Shown here: positions 33,701 through 41,513 of the stretch, piece by piece
How the letters are laid out: the number at the start of each line of letters is the position of its first letter
How positions within the stretch are numbered: position 1 is the stretch's first letter
Source: Prevotella sp. CAG:1031
GTDB taxonomy: Bacteria > Bacteroidota > Bacteroidia > Bacteroidales > Muribaculaceae
Length of the DNA stretch: 62,720 bases
Direction: 5' to 3'
Assembly: GCA_000431215.1 (NCBI GenBank)
Contig: HF985566.1
Coordinates: forward strand, 14,733-77,452
Program-made: the position numbers and the translations under genes
The notes under the pieces: model-generated
Databases searched by the model: none
What the model saw: the letters and a program-made list of their open reading frames with translations, nothing else
What the model was told of the DNA's origin: nothing

Positions 33701-34330
33701 AGCAATGACGACTGGCTGATCTCTCCCGAACTGACGACAGGGGAGGCCCATTCGCTCTCGCTTTGGGCAAATTCGATCCGCGGCAATACCTACGGTCATG
33801 AGAAGTTTGAGATCTATGCCACCAAAGGATTCCCCAACGACTTCAAGACATTCGAGCTGATCGCTGCCTACGAGGTTCCGCAGGGATGGACGAACTATAC
33901 CGCCGAACTTCCCGAAGGCACCCGCTTCTTCGCCATACGATATTGCAGTTACAACCTCTATCTCTTCGCCCTCGACGATATCGAGTTCGACCGCGGCGAC
34001 TTCAGTCCGAAAGGATTCAACGTCTATAGCGACGGCGTCAGGATCGCATCTCTCGATGCCTCGGCTCGCAACTATAGTGTGGCCGGCGCTGATGCCTTCA
34101 ACCATACCTATAATATTACGGTTGTCTATGACAACGGCGAGTCGCCTATGTCGAACAACGCCTTCATAGGAATGGGCGCCGGACTTGTCGACATCAGCGA
34201 CGTCCTCGCCGATGGCCCGGCCGACATTTACAATCTGCAGGGAATCTGCGTGCGTCGCGCCGCCACGTCGGTCGATGGACTTCCCGCCGGCGTATATCTG
34301 ACCCGCGGCCGCAAGTTCCTCATCCCCTGA
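30800..34330 (+). pseudogene. Large secreted multidomain protein with two in-frame stop codons
   Basis: One frame runs for 1,177 codons with coherent protein sequence throughout, broken by TAG at 31016-31018 and TGA at 31193-31195. Sequence before, between and after the stops reads as one protein: a signal peptide, an N-terminal propeller-like part (KITAKQLHHDMYQW, LQSMAFDRKTGILYWAV), fibronectin-type repeats, two choice-of-anchor-J-like blocks (DNWFNFGKLRL; DDWLISPELTTGEAHSLSLW) and the sorting-like tail IYNLQGICV / GLPAGVYLTRG. Substrate unknown. The TAG is followed at once by ATG, so reinitiation is conceivable. Recent pseudogene, recoding or sequence error are all possible; I favour the first. 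Confidence 0.7.
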
Positions 34331-34353
34331 TCAATCCTTGAAATTGAACAAAA

Positions 34354-34384
34354 CGGAGGCAGCGTTTCGGCGTTGCCTCCTTTT
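34354..34384 (+). terminator. Terminator after the interrupted gene
   Basis: Stem CGGAGGCA-CG / CG-TGCCTCC with small internal mismatches, followed by TTTTGTT. Confidence 0.75.
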
Positions 34385-34833
34385 GTTCTAAAACAGTGCA
34401 AAACCTATGTCTTTTTATCCGCGTTGGAGCTGTTATATTTGAAAAGAATCGCCCGACAAGCGCGGGACGCGCGATATCTCTACAACTGCCTGCGACAGCT
34501 GGCGGCAACCACCGCTCCCCCACAAATTCGCGGCAAGCCACGGCAGTGCGCGCTGCCGCGAAACGCGACAGCACAGGTCGCAGGCCTTGGCTATCGCCGG
34601 TTGCGTGACTGCGCACGCTCCGCAGCTTGTCACGCATATATTGTTGGCTCTCAAGCCCACAGCTATCGCAGTGGGATATAGAAATATCGCGCCTCACGGC
34701 GCTTGACGCGAATAGGCTGTTTGATGCGGTTATTCTGCAAAATTGTCAGGTGCTATAGCCGAAAGCACGTCTACGCCAGAGCGTTTCTGATGCTGATTTC
34801 ATCTAAGGAATCATGCGCTCGGAGAGTCACAGA
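34385..34833. other. Noncoding repeat-rich stretch
   Basis: No gene is supported here; short frames on both strands are rich in Arg, Cys and Ala and look non-natural. A dispersed repeat fills most of it, with a direct-orientation block at 34457-34760 and an inverted block at 34772-34807, both matching the 38.7-39.0 kb region. Confidence 0.7.
34457..34807. repeat. Mosaic dispersed repeat, copy A
   Basis: 34457-34760 (beginning CAAGCGCGGGACGCG) aligns in the same direction with 38731-38940, with an extra internal segment of roughly 95 nt. 34772-34807 matches the reverse complement of 38964-38999. The two modules therefore differ in relative orientation between copies. Confidence 0.75.
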
Positions 34834-35349
34834 TCAGGAGTGGAGGAAGGGGAGATGCCGGAGGACGGCGCGGGTGAAAACGTGGCGCGAGAGAAACGAG
34901 ACGATGAAGCCTGTCGACAGTGCTGCTATCACGGTGCCTTCGCGAACCCCCTCGATATGACCTGAACAGGCGATGCCGAGCAGCAGGGCCGAGCTGACGA
35001 GGACAACATCGAAGATAACTTTCAGACGCCCGAAATCTTTGTTATAGCGCCGTGCGGCATATTTCACAAACCCTTCGGCGCTCATTATTGCTACATTCGG
35101 CTTAAGCTCAAGAACGACGCCTGTCGCCTGACTCAGGCATCCCGCGCCGAGCATTGCTAACGCCATGGGATATGACGTTGGCTCGACCGAGCCAATGAAC
35201 GCCATGTTTATGTCAATGAAAATGCTGAAAACCAGAGAGAATGGGAGCTGAAGCAGTATCTCGATGCGGTCTTTTCGTGATCCGTGACCTGAGCGGATAA
35301 GCCAGAACTGGTCTGCTATGAGAAGTACGTTGATGAGGAAGGTAGCAGA
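34834..35349 (-). pseudogene. 5'-truncated YitT/YczE-family membrane protein gene
   Basis: The frame gives about 171 residues of a multi-spanning membrane protein: ATFLINVLLIADQFWLIR, ILLQLPFSLVFSIFIDINM, VLELKPNVAIMSAEGFVKYA, and the closing HIEGVREGTVIAAL and GFIVSFLSR. These match the middle and end of the YczE-like/DUF6198 group. The first 50-60 residues with the initial helices are missing: similarity begins just after the terminator of the PI-PLC gene, with no start codon in frame upstream. The first ATG (35205) would leave only 123 residues. The frame itself is intact, so the deletion looks recent. Confidence 0.7.
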
Positions 35350-35376
35350 TTTTTTTTCGATATGCCGGATAAAACA

Positions 35377-35408
35377 GGAGGCCGCGCCTGAGTGTCGGCG
35401 CGGCCTCC
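35377..35408 (-). terminator. Terminator after the PI-PLC gene
   Basis: A 12-bp perfect stem (GGAGGCCGCGCC / GGCGCGGCCTCC), 8-nt loop, then TGTTTT on the minus strand. The truncated membrane-protein frame begins about 30 nt beyond. Confidence 0.88.
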
Positions 35409-35435
35409 CGGTCGTTGTATGTAATTCGAAAAGGT

Positions 35436-38393
35436 TTATCTGTGGATCTCTTTAGTGGTTCCGTCGCGGCCGGTGATGAGGTAGATTCCGGCGGGAAGAC
35501 CTTCAAGGGCGTTTTCGCGGGCAACCTTGCGGCGTATGACAATGCCCGAGATTGAGGTGACGTCGACGAGGTTGGCGCCTGCGCTGTCTTCGTTGATGTC
35601 GGTGATTCCGGTTACAGAGTCGTAGCTGAAATAAACTCGCTCGCCGGTCAGTCCGGGAGTTGTGCGGCCGTTGAGATAGGCGCGGCGTCCTTCATGTTGA
35701 ATGTCACTGCCGTCGGCCGCCGGACGGACGAAATACTGCACGAAATTATCGCCGTAGGTCTGGCCGCTGAGCGGGAATCCCTGACTTTCGGGATTGAGAC
35801 TGCGGGGCTCGGTCAGACCGGTCAGAACGCCTGAACGGTCGTGATAGTCGTTTTTGCGGTTGGTGGGATAGCCGGTGAAGGTGTAGATCTTAGTGGCTGC
35901 GCTCCGGCGTCGCGGGGCTCCCTGGCTCTGTTGCTCGCGCTCGGCGAGAAGTTCGAGATTGCGCACGAGATAGGGGTAGTTCGCCTTGATGAGGTCGGTC
36001 TGTGTTCCGTATTGAATAATATGGTATCCGATTGTCGAGCCGTCTTCGATCGACTGTTCTCCGGCTTCCGAGACTCCCGTTGCCTCTACGACTTCGAGTC
36101 CCTGCGGAACTGCGTGGTCAAACGGAAGGATGATCGTGTTCCATTCGTTGGGGAAATCGAGGTCGATCTTGGTCTGCTCAACGTTGTTGCCGTAGTAGGT
36201 CAGGCGAAGGTTGTCGAGATAGAACGAGGCTGCTCCCGATGCGTTCGATTCGCGGAAGAAAACGAGTTCGCGGGTATCTTCTTCGTTGGTAGTCTTGTCG
36301 AACTCGTAGACTATACGGCCGTTTTCGGTCGATGCGTTGAAGTATTCCCCGACAAGGCCTATCTGGTCGCTGCCGGCTGTCAGGCCGCTGATCGCAGAGC
36401 TGTTGGCGGCAAGAGTCACGGCCTCGCGGTCGCCGAGACGGAATTTGACGTCGTCTGAGCTCGAGGCATACTGGAACTCGAGTTTGTATTTGCCTGCGGG
36501 AAGGTATGACACGATTGTCGACAGCGAGAATGTCGTGTTACTCGTCGAAGTGTTTAAAGCTCGCCACATTCCGCCGCGCTGTTCGGCTGCCTGCCCGGCG
36601 GTGACATTGCTGCCCGCAGTCAGATTCCATTTGCTTACAGAACTGTCGCTGTTGCCGAACGAGTAGGAGGGAATGAGGAAAGTGGCATCCATACCGCGCT
36701 CGGGGTTGGCCTTCTCTTTCAAACGGCTTATGCGGTCGTGGCCTTCCATAGTCCAGAGGGGAACTTCGTCGTCGGGAGTCATGGCGATAAGCTGCCACAT
36801 CTGATGGGGGTCGCTGTCGTCGGGGGCTTCGGGGTTGACATAATATGCCGGAGTATCGAAGTAGGGGTTGCTGGCAGCGTCGATCGGCCGGGCTGTCAGG
36901 CGTTCGTTCGACACCTGCCCGGTGATGTGGTAGACGGGGTAGCCGTTCCAGTATGTGCGGCTAAGAAGGAATTCTGTGCCGTTGTTGTTTTCGCCGTCGG
37001 TCGGGTCGCAGTAATATTGTCCGTCCTTGTTCTGAAGAGCACCGAAAGTTGTCACAAGGCGCAGGCCGTTGTCCCCTTTCTCGAAGGTGACATAGTGGCC
37101 GGCATAGTGCGCTACGGCGTGAGCGCCCCAGTCGGCACCGCCACCGAAATATTTATAGTATTTGACATCTTCGCTGGCGCCGACGTTGCGCAGGAATATG
37201 CGTTTCCCTGCCAGAGGATTCTCGGGTCGGGCTTTCCAGTCGATCGACTCGTCAATCTGATAGCGCACCACGGGAGCATCCTTGCCGCGGGTAAAGTTAT
37301 TCTCAATGACCTTGTAGACAGAAAGGTCGCCGTTGGTTTCGCTGTTGAGACAGTAGTCCATGAACACGATTCCGAGCGGGCCCGCACCGAGGCGCCCGTT
37401 CTCGTCGCCGAGGTCGTCGATGAGCTGCTTGTTGAGTGTGGTGGCGTTCGATTTGTAGTTCGACGATGACGAAATCGTGCTTGTCTGCATTGTCATGAAG
37501 TTCATGATCCATTCCGAAATATAAAGTCCGTTGAGATTATACATCGTCATGGGCTCGTCTTGCGCCTGTGCGAAGTTTACGAGGTTGAGCATGTGAGCTT
37601 TCTTAGTGTCAAGACTGCCTTCGCTTTTTGACGATATGTCCTGGACATGGAGGCGGGTCGACACTTCCGCATTGCTGTGGAGGTTGAGGCGTCCCGGTCG
37701 CTGATTGTCGTTGAAAGAGGTGCGCCAGTTCTGGATGTCTGCCTGCTTGTCGTGCTGAAGATAGCTTGCACGGTCACGAACCGTAATCACAATCTTGCCG
37801 CGTGCTTCTCTTACTGTCAGGTTCGGGCGGAATTCAACAATATGCTCTTTTACCTCTTCTTTGCCAAGAACTTCGGTATAGAACTGATTGGATTTTGTAG
37901 GCTCGTCGCCACTTCTGCCGGGAAAAATATGTATCACAAAGAACTCTTTGGGATGAGTGTTAAGATATTCTGTGAGTTTATTCATCCCGTCTTCAAATGT
38001 GATATCCATCACATCGGCTCCATGACACAAAAATAATTTAGCATCTCCGCGAAAAGGTTTATAATATCCGGGACGCAGGTCGATGCCGCGGATACCTCCG
38101 GCAAGGAGCTCGTCTATCGTTGCGCTTTGGCAGGTCGAGTTGAGGGGGCCCGAAATCGTCTTCCAGTTGTTTTCGCCGGTGACGAAGTCGTGGGCTGCGG
38201 GGATTGATACGTGGGCGACGAACATATTGTCGGGCAGATCGGCCATCCAATCGGCGGCTCGGTCGCCCTGATCTTTTATCAGTGTTTGAGTTTGTGCGTC
38301 CCACCTTTGATCCCATTTCACGCCTGATATTGCGGCCGTCGCAACCGACACGGATGTGACGGCCAGTATTGCAGAGATTAAATGTTTAAGCAT
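35436..38393 (-). CDS. Secreted phosphatidylinositol-specific phospholipase C-domain protein
   Basis: A 985-residue exported protein. Signal peptide to about residue 21; a PI-PLC X-type TIM barrel at about 55-350 with the two catalytic histidines in SIPAAHDFVTG (His68) and LFLCHGAD (His124), plus GIRGIDLRPGYY. Then come a region that may bind lipid or sugar, a beta-sandwich (about 580-700) and a sorting-like tail (DVTSISGIVIRR, LEGLPAGIYLITGRDG). Members cleave phosphatidylinositol or release GPI-anchored proteins. The enzyme may act on host lipids or inositol phospholipids; the target is not visible. Monocistronic, with promoter and terminator. Confidence 0.85.
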   Translation of the reverse strand: MLKHLISAILAVTSVSVATAAISGVKWDQRWDAQTQTLIKDQGDRAADWMADLPDNMFVAHVSIPAAHDFVTGENNWKTISGPLNSTCQSATIDELLAGGIRGIDLRPGYYKPFRGDAKLFLCHGADVMDITFEDGMNKLTEYLNTHPKEFFVIHIFPGRSGDEPTKSNQFYTEVLGKEEVKEHIVEFRPNLTVREARGKIVITVRDRASYLQHDKQADIQNWRTSFNDNQRPGRLNLHSNAEVSTRLHVQDISSKSEGSLDTKKAHMLNLVNFAQAQDEPMTMYNLNGLYISEWIMNFMTMQTSTISSSSNYKSNATTLNKQLIDDLGDENGRLGAGPLGIVFMDYCLNSETNGDLSVYKVIENNFTRGKDAPVVRYQIDESIDWKARPENPLAGKRIFLRNVGASEDVKYYKYFGGGADWGAHAVAHYAGHYVTFEKGDNGLRLVTTFGALQNKDGQYYCDPTDGENNNGTEFLLSRTYWNGYPVYHITGQVSNERLTARPIDAASNPYFDTPAYYVNPEAPDDSDPHQMWQLIAMTPDDEVPLWTMEGHDRISRLKEKANPERGMDATFLIPSYSFGNSDSSVSKWNLTAGSNVTAGQAAEQRGGMWRALNTSTSNTTFSLSTIVSYLPAGKYKLEFQYASSSDDVKFRLGDREAVTLAANSSAISGLTAGSDQIGLVGEYFNASTENGRIVYEFDKTTNEEDTRELVFFRESNASGAASFYLDNLRLTYYGNNVEQTKIDLDFPNEWNTIILPFDHAVPQGLEVVEATGVSEAGEQSIEDGSTIGYHIIQYGTQTDLIKANYPYLVRNLELLAEREQQSQGAPRRRSAATKIYTFTGYPTNRKNDYHDRSGVLTGLTEPRSLNPESQGFPLSGQTYGDNFVQYFVRPAADGSDIQHEGRRAYLNGRTTPGLTGERVYFSYDSVTGITDINEDSAGANLVDVTSISGIVIRRKVARENALEGLPAGIYLITGRDGTTKEIHR

Positions 38394-38480
38394 AGTTTAA
38401 TATAGGTAGAATTATTGAAAAAATAGCTATAAATACCTGAGGTAAATAGGCTTAAATAAGCAATTTGAGTCTTCGAGTTG

Positions 38481-38488
38481 CAAAGATA
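38481..38488 (-). promoter_or_regulatory. Promoter -7 box for the PI-PLC gene
   Basis: The minus strand reads TATCTTTG; the leader is about 85 nt. No consensus-spaced -33 box is evident. Confidence 0.6.
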
Positions 38489-38730
38489 CGACGAAGAGGG
38501 CAAATTACCCCCCCCATTTGTTAAAAAATGTCAAATAATTAATTAGTAGCGATTTAAATCGCTAATTTATGCGTTTTTCTGTAAAAAAATGCCCCAAAAT
38601 AATCATGGAGAGGGGGCATTGCGATATATATGAATTGACGCCTCAGTCAAAGAGTAGCCAAAGGCATGCAGTTATAGGATGATCTGACAATTTTTTGCAG
38701 ATTAACCAGTTCAAACATCTCATTCGCTGT

Positions 38731-38999
38731 CAAGCGCGGGACGCGAGAAATTTCTACAACTGCGATAGCTGGTGGCAACCACCCCTCATCCCACAAATTC
38801 GCGGCTTGCACGCTTATCTCGTTGGTTCTCAGACCCACGGCTATCGCGGTGGGTTATAGAGATATCGCGCTTCCAGCGCTTGACAGAGAATGACCTGTGT
38901 GAGGTGGGTAGTCTGTAAAATAATGTCAGTACTGTAGCCATAGGCACGCGGTAATGCTATTAACTTAGATGAAACCGGCGTCAGAAACGCCCTGGCGTA
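38731..38999. repeat. Mosaic dispersed repeat, copy B
   Basis: Begins CAAGCGCGGGACGCG like copy A, lacks copy A's central insert, and carries the second module (38964-38999) in the opposite relative orientation. Confidence 0.75.
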
Positions 39000-39078
39000 G
39001 GGACGTGCCTTCGGCACGTAGCATTGCAACGTTCTGATTGTCAGTCGCATGTGAAACGTGCCAAAGGCACGTCCCTAC
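38997..39078. repeat. REPIN-like pair of inverted palindromic repeats
   Basis: 38997-39019 and 39056-39078 are inverted copies of GTAGGGACGTGCCTTnGGCACGT, split here as GTAGGGACGTGCC and GGCACGT around a short loop. Each arm is itself a hairpin, and about 36 nt lie between them. This is the architecture of REP doublets (REPINs). Confidence 0.8.
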
Positions 39079-39263
39079 GCCCGGACAGGATAATTTGCCC
39101 GGAAGAATTTTAAGTTAATAGCATTGAGGCACGCGGCTACATTCAGGGCGGAAAAACCTATATAACTTGGGTTCAGTTCCGCCGCATTCATGGGCGAAAA
39201 CCATATAACCGGGTTTCTGCAACACCGGTTATATTCAGGACTGTAATTGCGGGTTTTGAAGCT

Positions 39264-40151
39264 TCAGAGCGAGGCGTCGACCACGGGGGTGGCCGCGTCG
39301 TCGCCGCAGAGAACCACGAGCAGATTGCCGACCATGGCGGCACGCCGGTCGTTGTCGAGCTTGACGACGTCGTCTTTTTCGAGACTGGTCAGCGCCATCT
39401 TAACCATCGAAACAGCTCCTTCGACAATCTTCTCGCGGGCGCTTATGATTGCCGATGCCTGCTGTCGGCGCAGCATGACGGCGGCAATCTCCGGAGCATA
39501 GGCGAGGTAGTTGAGGCGTGCTTCGAGAACTTCGACGCCGATCATGGCAAGGCGTTCGTTGAGTTTCGCTTCGAGCTCTTCATTTATCTGGGCGCCTCCG
39601 CTGCGAAGTGTCAGCTGTTCGTCGCCGGCGCCGTTCTCTTCGTCGTAGGGATAGCGGCCGGCAACCTCGCGCAGGGCGGCGTCGCTCTGGACGGCCACGA
39701 AGCCCTGGGCCGACTGGCCGTGGCTTGTGTCGAGGTCAAAACAAACACGGTAGGTATCTTTCACTCGCCATACGAGCACCATGCCGATAAGAACCGGGTT
39801 GCCGACCTTGTCGTTGACCTTTATGGGGGCGACGTCGAGGTTGTTGACGCGCAGCGAAACCTTGCGCGATGTCAGGAAAGGATTGAGCCAGTAGAATCCG
39901 GTGCGCGACATCGTGCCACGGTATTTGCCGAAGAAAAGCAATACAATCGCCTGATTCGGTTCGAGCATAACGAAGCCGCCCAGACTGATGAGCGCCACAA
40001 TGCCGAGAATTATTCCGGGGATTATCATGGCTCCTTCGAGCATAAAGGCGCCGGCGGCTGCCGCGAAAAGAATCAGGATAAGGATCAGCGCTGCGAATCC
40101 GTTGATAGTCAGTCCTCTGTAGACAACTTGATTTTTCAGGTCGTTATTCAT
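39264..40151 (-). CDS. SPFH/band 7 domain membrane protein
   Basis: A 295-residue protein with two adjacent membrane helices (about 17-38 and 42-63) and then an SPFH/band 7 domain (VMLEPNQAIVLLFFGKYRGT to about residue 240). A helical segment (LNERLAMIGVEVLEARLNYL, MLRRQQASAIISAREKIVEG) follows, as in flotillin and stomatin relatives. Such proteins form membrane-associated oligomers and scaffold proteases or other membrane proteins. No protease partner is adjacent. Read from its own promoter, divergent from the LRR gene. Confidence 0.88.
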   Translation of the reverse strand: MNNDLKNQVVYRGLTINGFAALILILILFAAAAGAFMLEGAMIIPGIILGIVALISLGGFVMLEPNQAIVLLFFGKYRGTMSRTGFYWLNPFLTSRKVSLRVNNLDVAPIKVNDKVGNPVLIGMVLVWRVKDTYRVCFDLDTSHGQSAQGFVAVQSDAALREVAGRYPYDEENGAGDEQLTLRSGGAQINEELEAKLNERLAMIGVEVLEARLNYLAYAPEIAAVMLRRQQASAIISAREKIVEGAVSMVKMALTSLEKDDVVKLDNDRRAAMVGNLLVVLCGDDAATPVVDASL

Positions 40152-40176
40152 AAACGGGAGATTTTATATTTTTTAG

Positions 40177-40184
40177 CAAATATA
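40177..40184 (-). promoter_or_regulatory. Promoter -7 box for the SPFH gene
   Basis: The minus strand reads TATATTTG, about 25 nt upstream of the ATG. Confidence 0.6.
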
Positions 40185-40277
40185 ATGAAAAAGGGGAACA
40201 CGCGCAAACCTTTTCAGAAGATAGCTTGTTTAAGAAGTAGATTTCAGAAATTAACGAACAAAGCCAACTATTTTTTT

Positions 40278-41336
40278 ATGAAACGCGTACTTCTTATTCT
40301 GGCTGTAGTGTTTGGATGCACGGCAGTCTTCGCACAGAAATTAGACAAGAACGAGGCCCGCCAGCTGAAGGCTTTCCTCGCCGCTCCGGCCGCTGAGGCC
40401 ACTACCAATGCCGCCGCGCTTGGTGTTGCCGATGTCAACGCATTCGTCTCGCTCGAGGGTGTGACAGTCGAGAACGGCCATGTCACCGTTCTTAATCTCA
40501 AAGAAAAGAAACTTGGCGGCACTCTCGATCTCAGCGGTTTCACGGCCCTGACGTCGGTCGATGTGTCGCGTAATTCACTGACGACTCTCAATGTCAGCGG
40601 CTGCAACGCCCTGAAAGAGGTCAATGCATCGCGCAACCGCCTGAAAGAAGCTTCGTTCGACGGATGCGACCAGCTGACAAAGATTCTCGTCTACCGCAAC
40701 CGCCTGACAGAGTTCAATGTATCGCAACTGCCGATGATCCAGACGATCAATGTCAGCAACAACTATCTCGTAAGTCTCAATGTGGCCGGGTCGACCACGC
40801 TGAAGACTCTCAACTGTCAGGGCAACCATCTCGAAAGCCTGACAATCGACGGCTGCACGGGCCTCAAGAACCTCTACTGCGGCTATAACAAGCTGACAGC
40901 CATCAACCTCTTCGGTGTCGAAAACCTTCAGAATCTCAATGTCGACGACAACCAGATTTCGTCGATGCTCGTATCGGGACTTCCCTCGCTGTCGAGCTTC
41001 GTCTGCAGCGACAACAATATGACCACTCTCGGTCTGCGCAACTGCGACAATCTTCTCGACCTCGTGTGCAGCTACAACAACCTGACTCAGCTCAATGTCG
41101 AGAACTGCCGCAACCTTCTCTTCGTCGATTGCAGCTACAACGATCTGACCCAGCTGATTCTTTCGAACCAGAGTTTCCTGCAGCGTGTTCTCTGCAACAA
41201 CAACCAGCTTCAGATTCTCGACCTCTCATTTGATCCGGCTCTCACCTATATCAACTGCCGCTTCAACTATATTACCGATCTCCGCACTATCGGCGACGAC
41301 AATCTCGGCATGATCGCATGTCAGTGGAATCCCTGA
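40278..41336 (+). CDS. Secreted leucine-rich repeat protein
   Basis: A 352-residue exported protein. Signal peptide to about residue 20 (VLLILAVVFGCTAVFAQ), a short helical region, then about twelve leucine-rich repeats of roughly 21 residues from residue 70 to the end, with pattern LxxLxVxxNxLxxLxVxxC. Many repeats keep a Cys or Asn at the same place, forming a ladder (LNCQGN, LYCGYN, FVCSDN, LVCSYN, VDCSYN, VLCNNN). The family usually mediates protein binding; the partner is unknown. The ATG at 40278 is chosen because the upstream in-frame sequence lacks a signal. No lipobox and no sorting tail. Confidence 0.85.
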   Translation: MKRVLLILAVVFGCTAVFAQKLDKNEARQLKAFLAAPAAEATTNAAALGVADVNAFVSLEGVTVENGHVTVLNLKEKKLGGTLDLSGFTALTSVDVSRNSLTTLNVSGCNALKEVNASRNRLKEASFDGCDQLTKILVYRNRLTEFNVSQLPMIQTINVSNNYLVSLNVAGSTTLKTLNCQGNHLESLTIDGCTGLKNLYCGYNKLTAINLFGVENLQNLNVDDNQISSMLVSGLPSLSSFVCSDNNMTTLGLRNCDNLLDLVCSYNNLTQLNVENCRNLLFVDCSYNDLTQLILSNQSFLQRVLCNNNQLQILDLSFDPALTYINCRFNYITDLRTIGDDNLGMIACQWNP

Positions 41337-41432
41337 TGGCGGTAATTCGGACAACCACTGTTATAATGAGAATAAGAACCCTTCCGACAGGGCGATACTC
41401 ATAAAAACATAGTTACCGAAATCAATAGAACC

Positions 41433-41462
41433 AGGGGGCTGCGCCGATTGGCGCAGCCCCCT
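41433..41462 (+). terminator. Terminator-like hairpin between the LRR gene and clpC
   Basis: A 13-bp perfect stem (AGGGGGCTGCGCC / GGCGCAGCCCCCT) with a GATT loop. The T tract is weak on both strands. Confidence 0.7.
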
Positions 41463-41513
41463 CTGATGGTATGTAAAACGGAGAGCCGGATGGCTCCCCG
41501 TTGCATGATATGG

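Larger units (their letters stand above)
38489..39263. other. Gene-free, repeat-rich intergenic region
   Basis: About 775 nt without a supportable gene. 38500-38620 is AT-rich and includes the palindrome AGCGATTTAAATCGCT near 38547. 38731-38999 is copy B of the mosaic repeat, 38997-39078 is a REPIN-like inverted repeat, and 39089-39127 repeats the AAGTTAATAGCATTG-type element. Near 39207-39232 a TAACCGG/CCGGTTA hairpin could end the SPFH transcript region. Confidence 0.7.

Noticed and set aside
34373..34697. Several 60-125 codon frames on both strands in the repeat region
   Set aside because: Arg-, Cys- and Ala-rich translations that recur with the DNA repeat near 38.7-39.0 kb; they reflect repeat sequence, not protein selection.
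38540..38570. Palindrome AGCGATTTAAATCGCT as a terminator or operator
   Set aside because: No T run and no gene oriented to use it as a terminator; it is too far upstream of the PI-PLC promoter to call an operator on sequence alone.
38647..39050. Two minus-strand frames of 63 and 69 codons
   Set aside because: They lie wholly within dispersed repeats and the REPIN-like element and have no promoter or family match.
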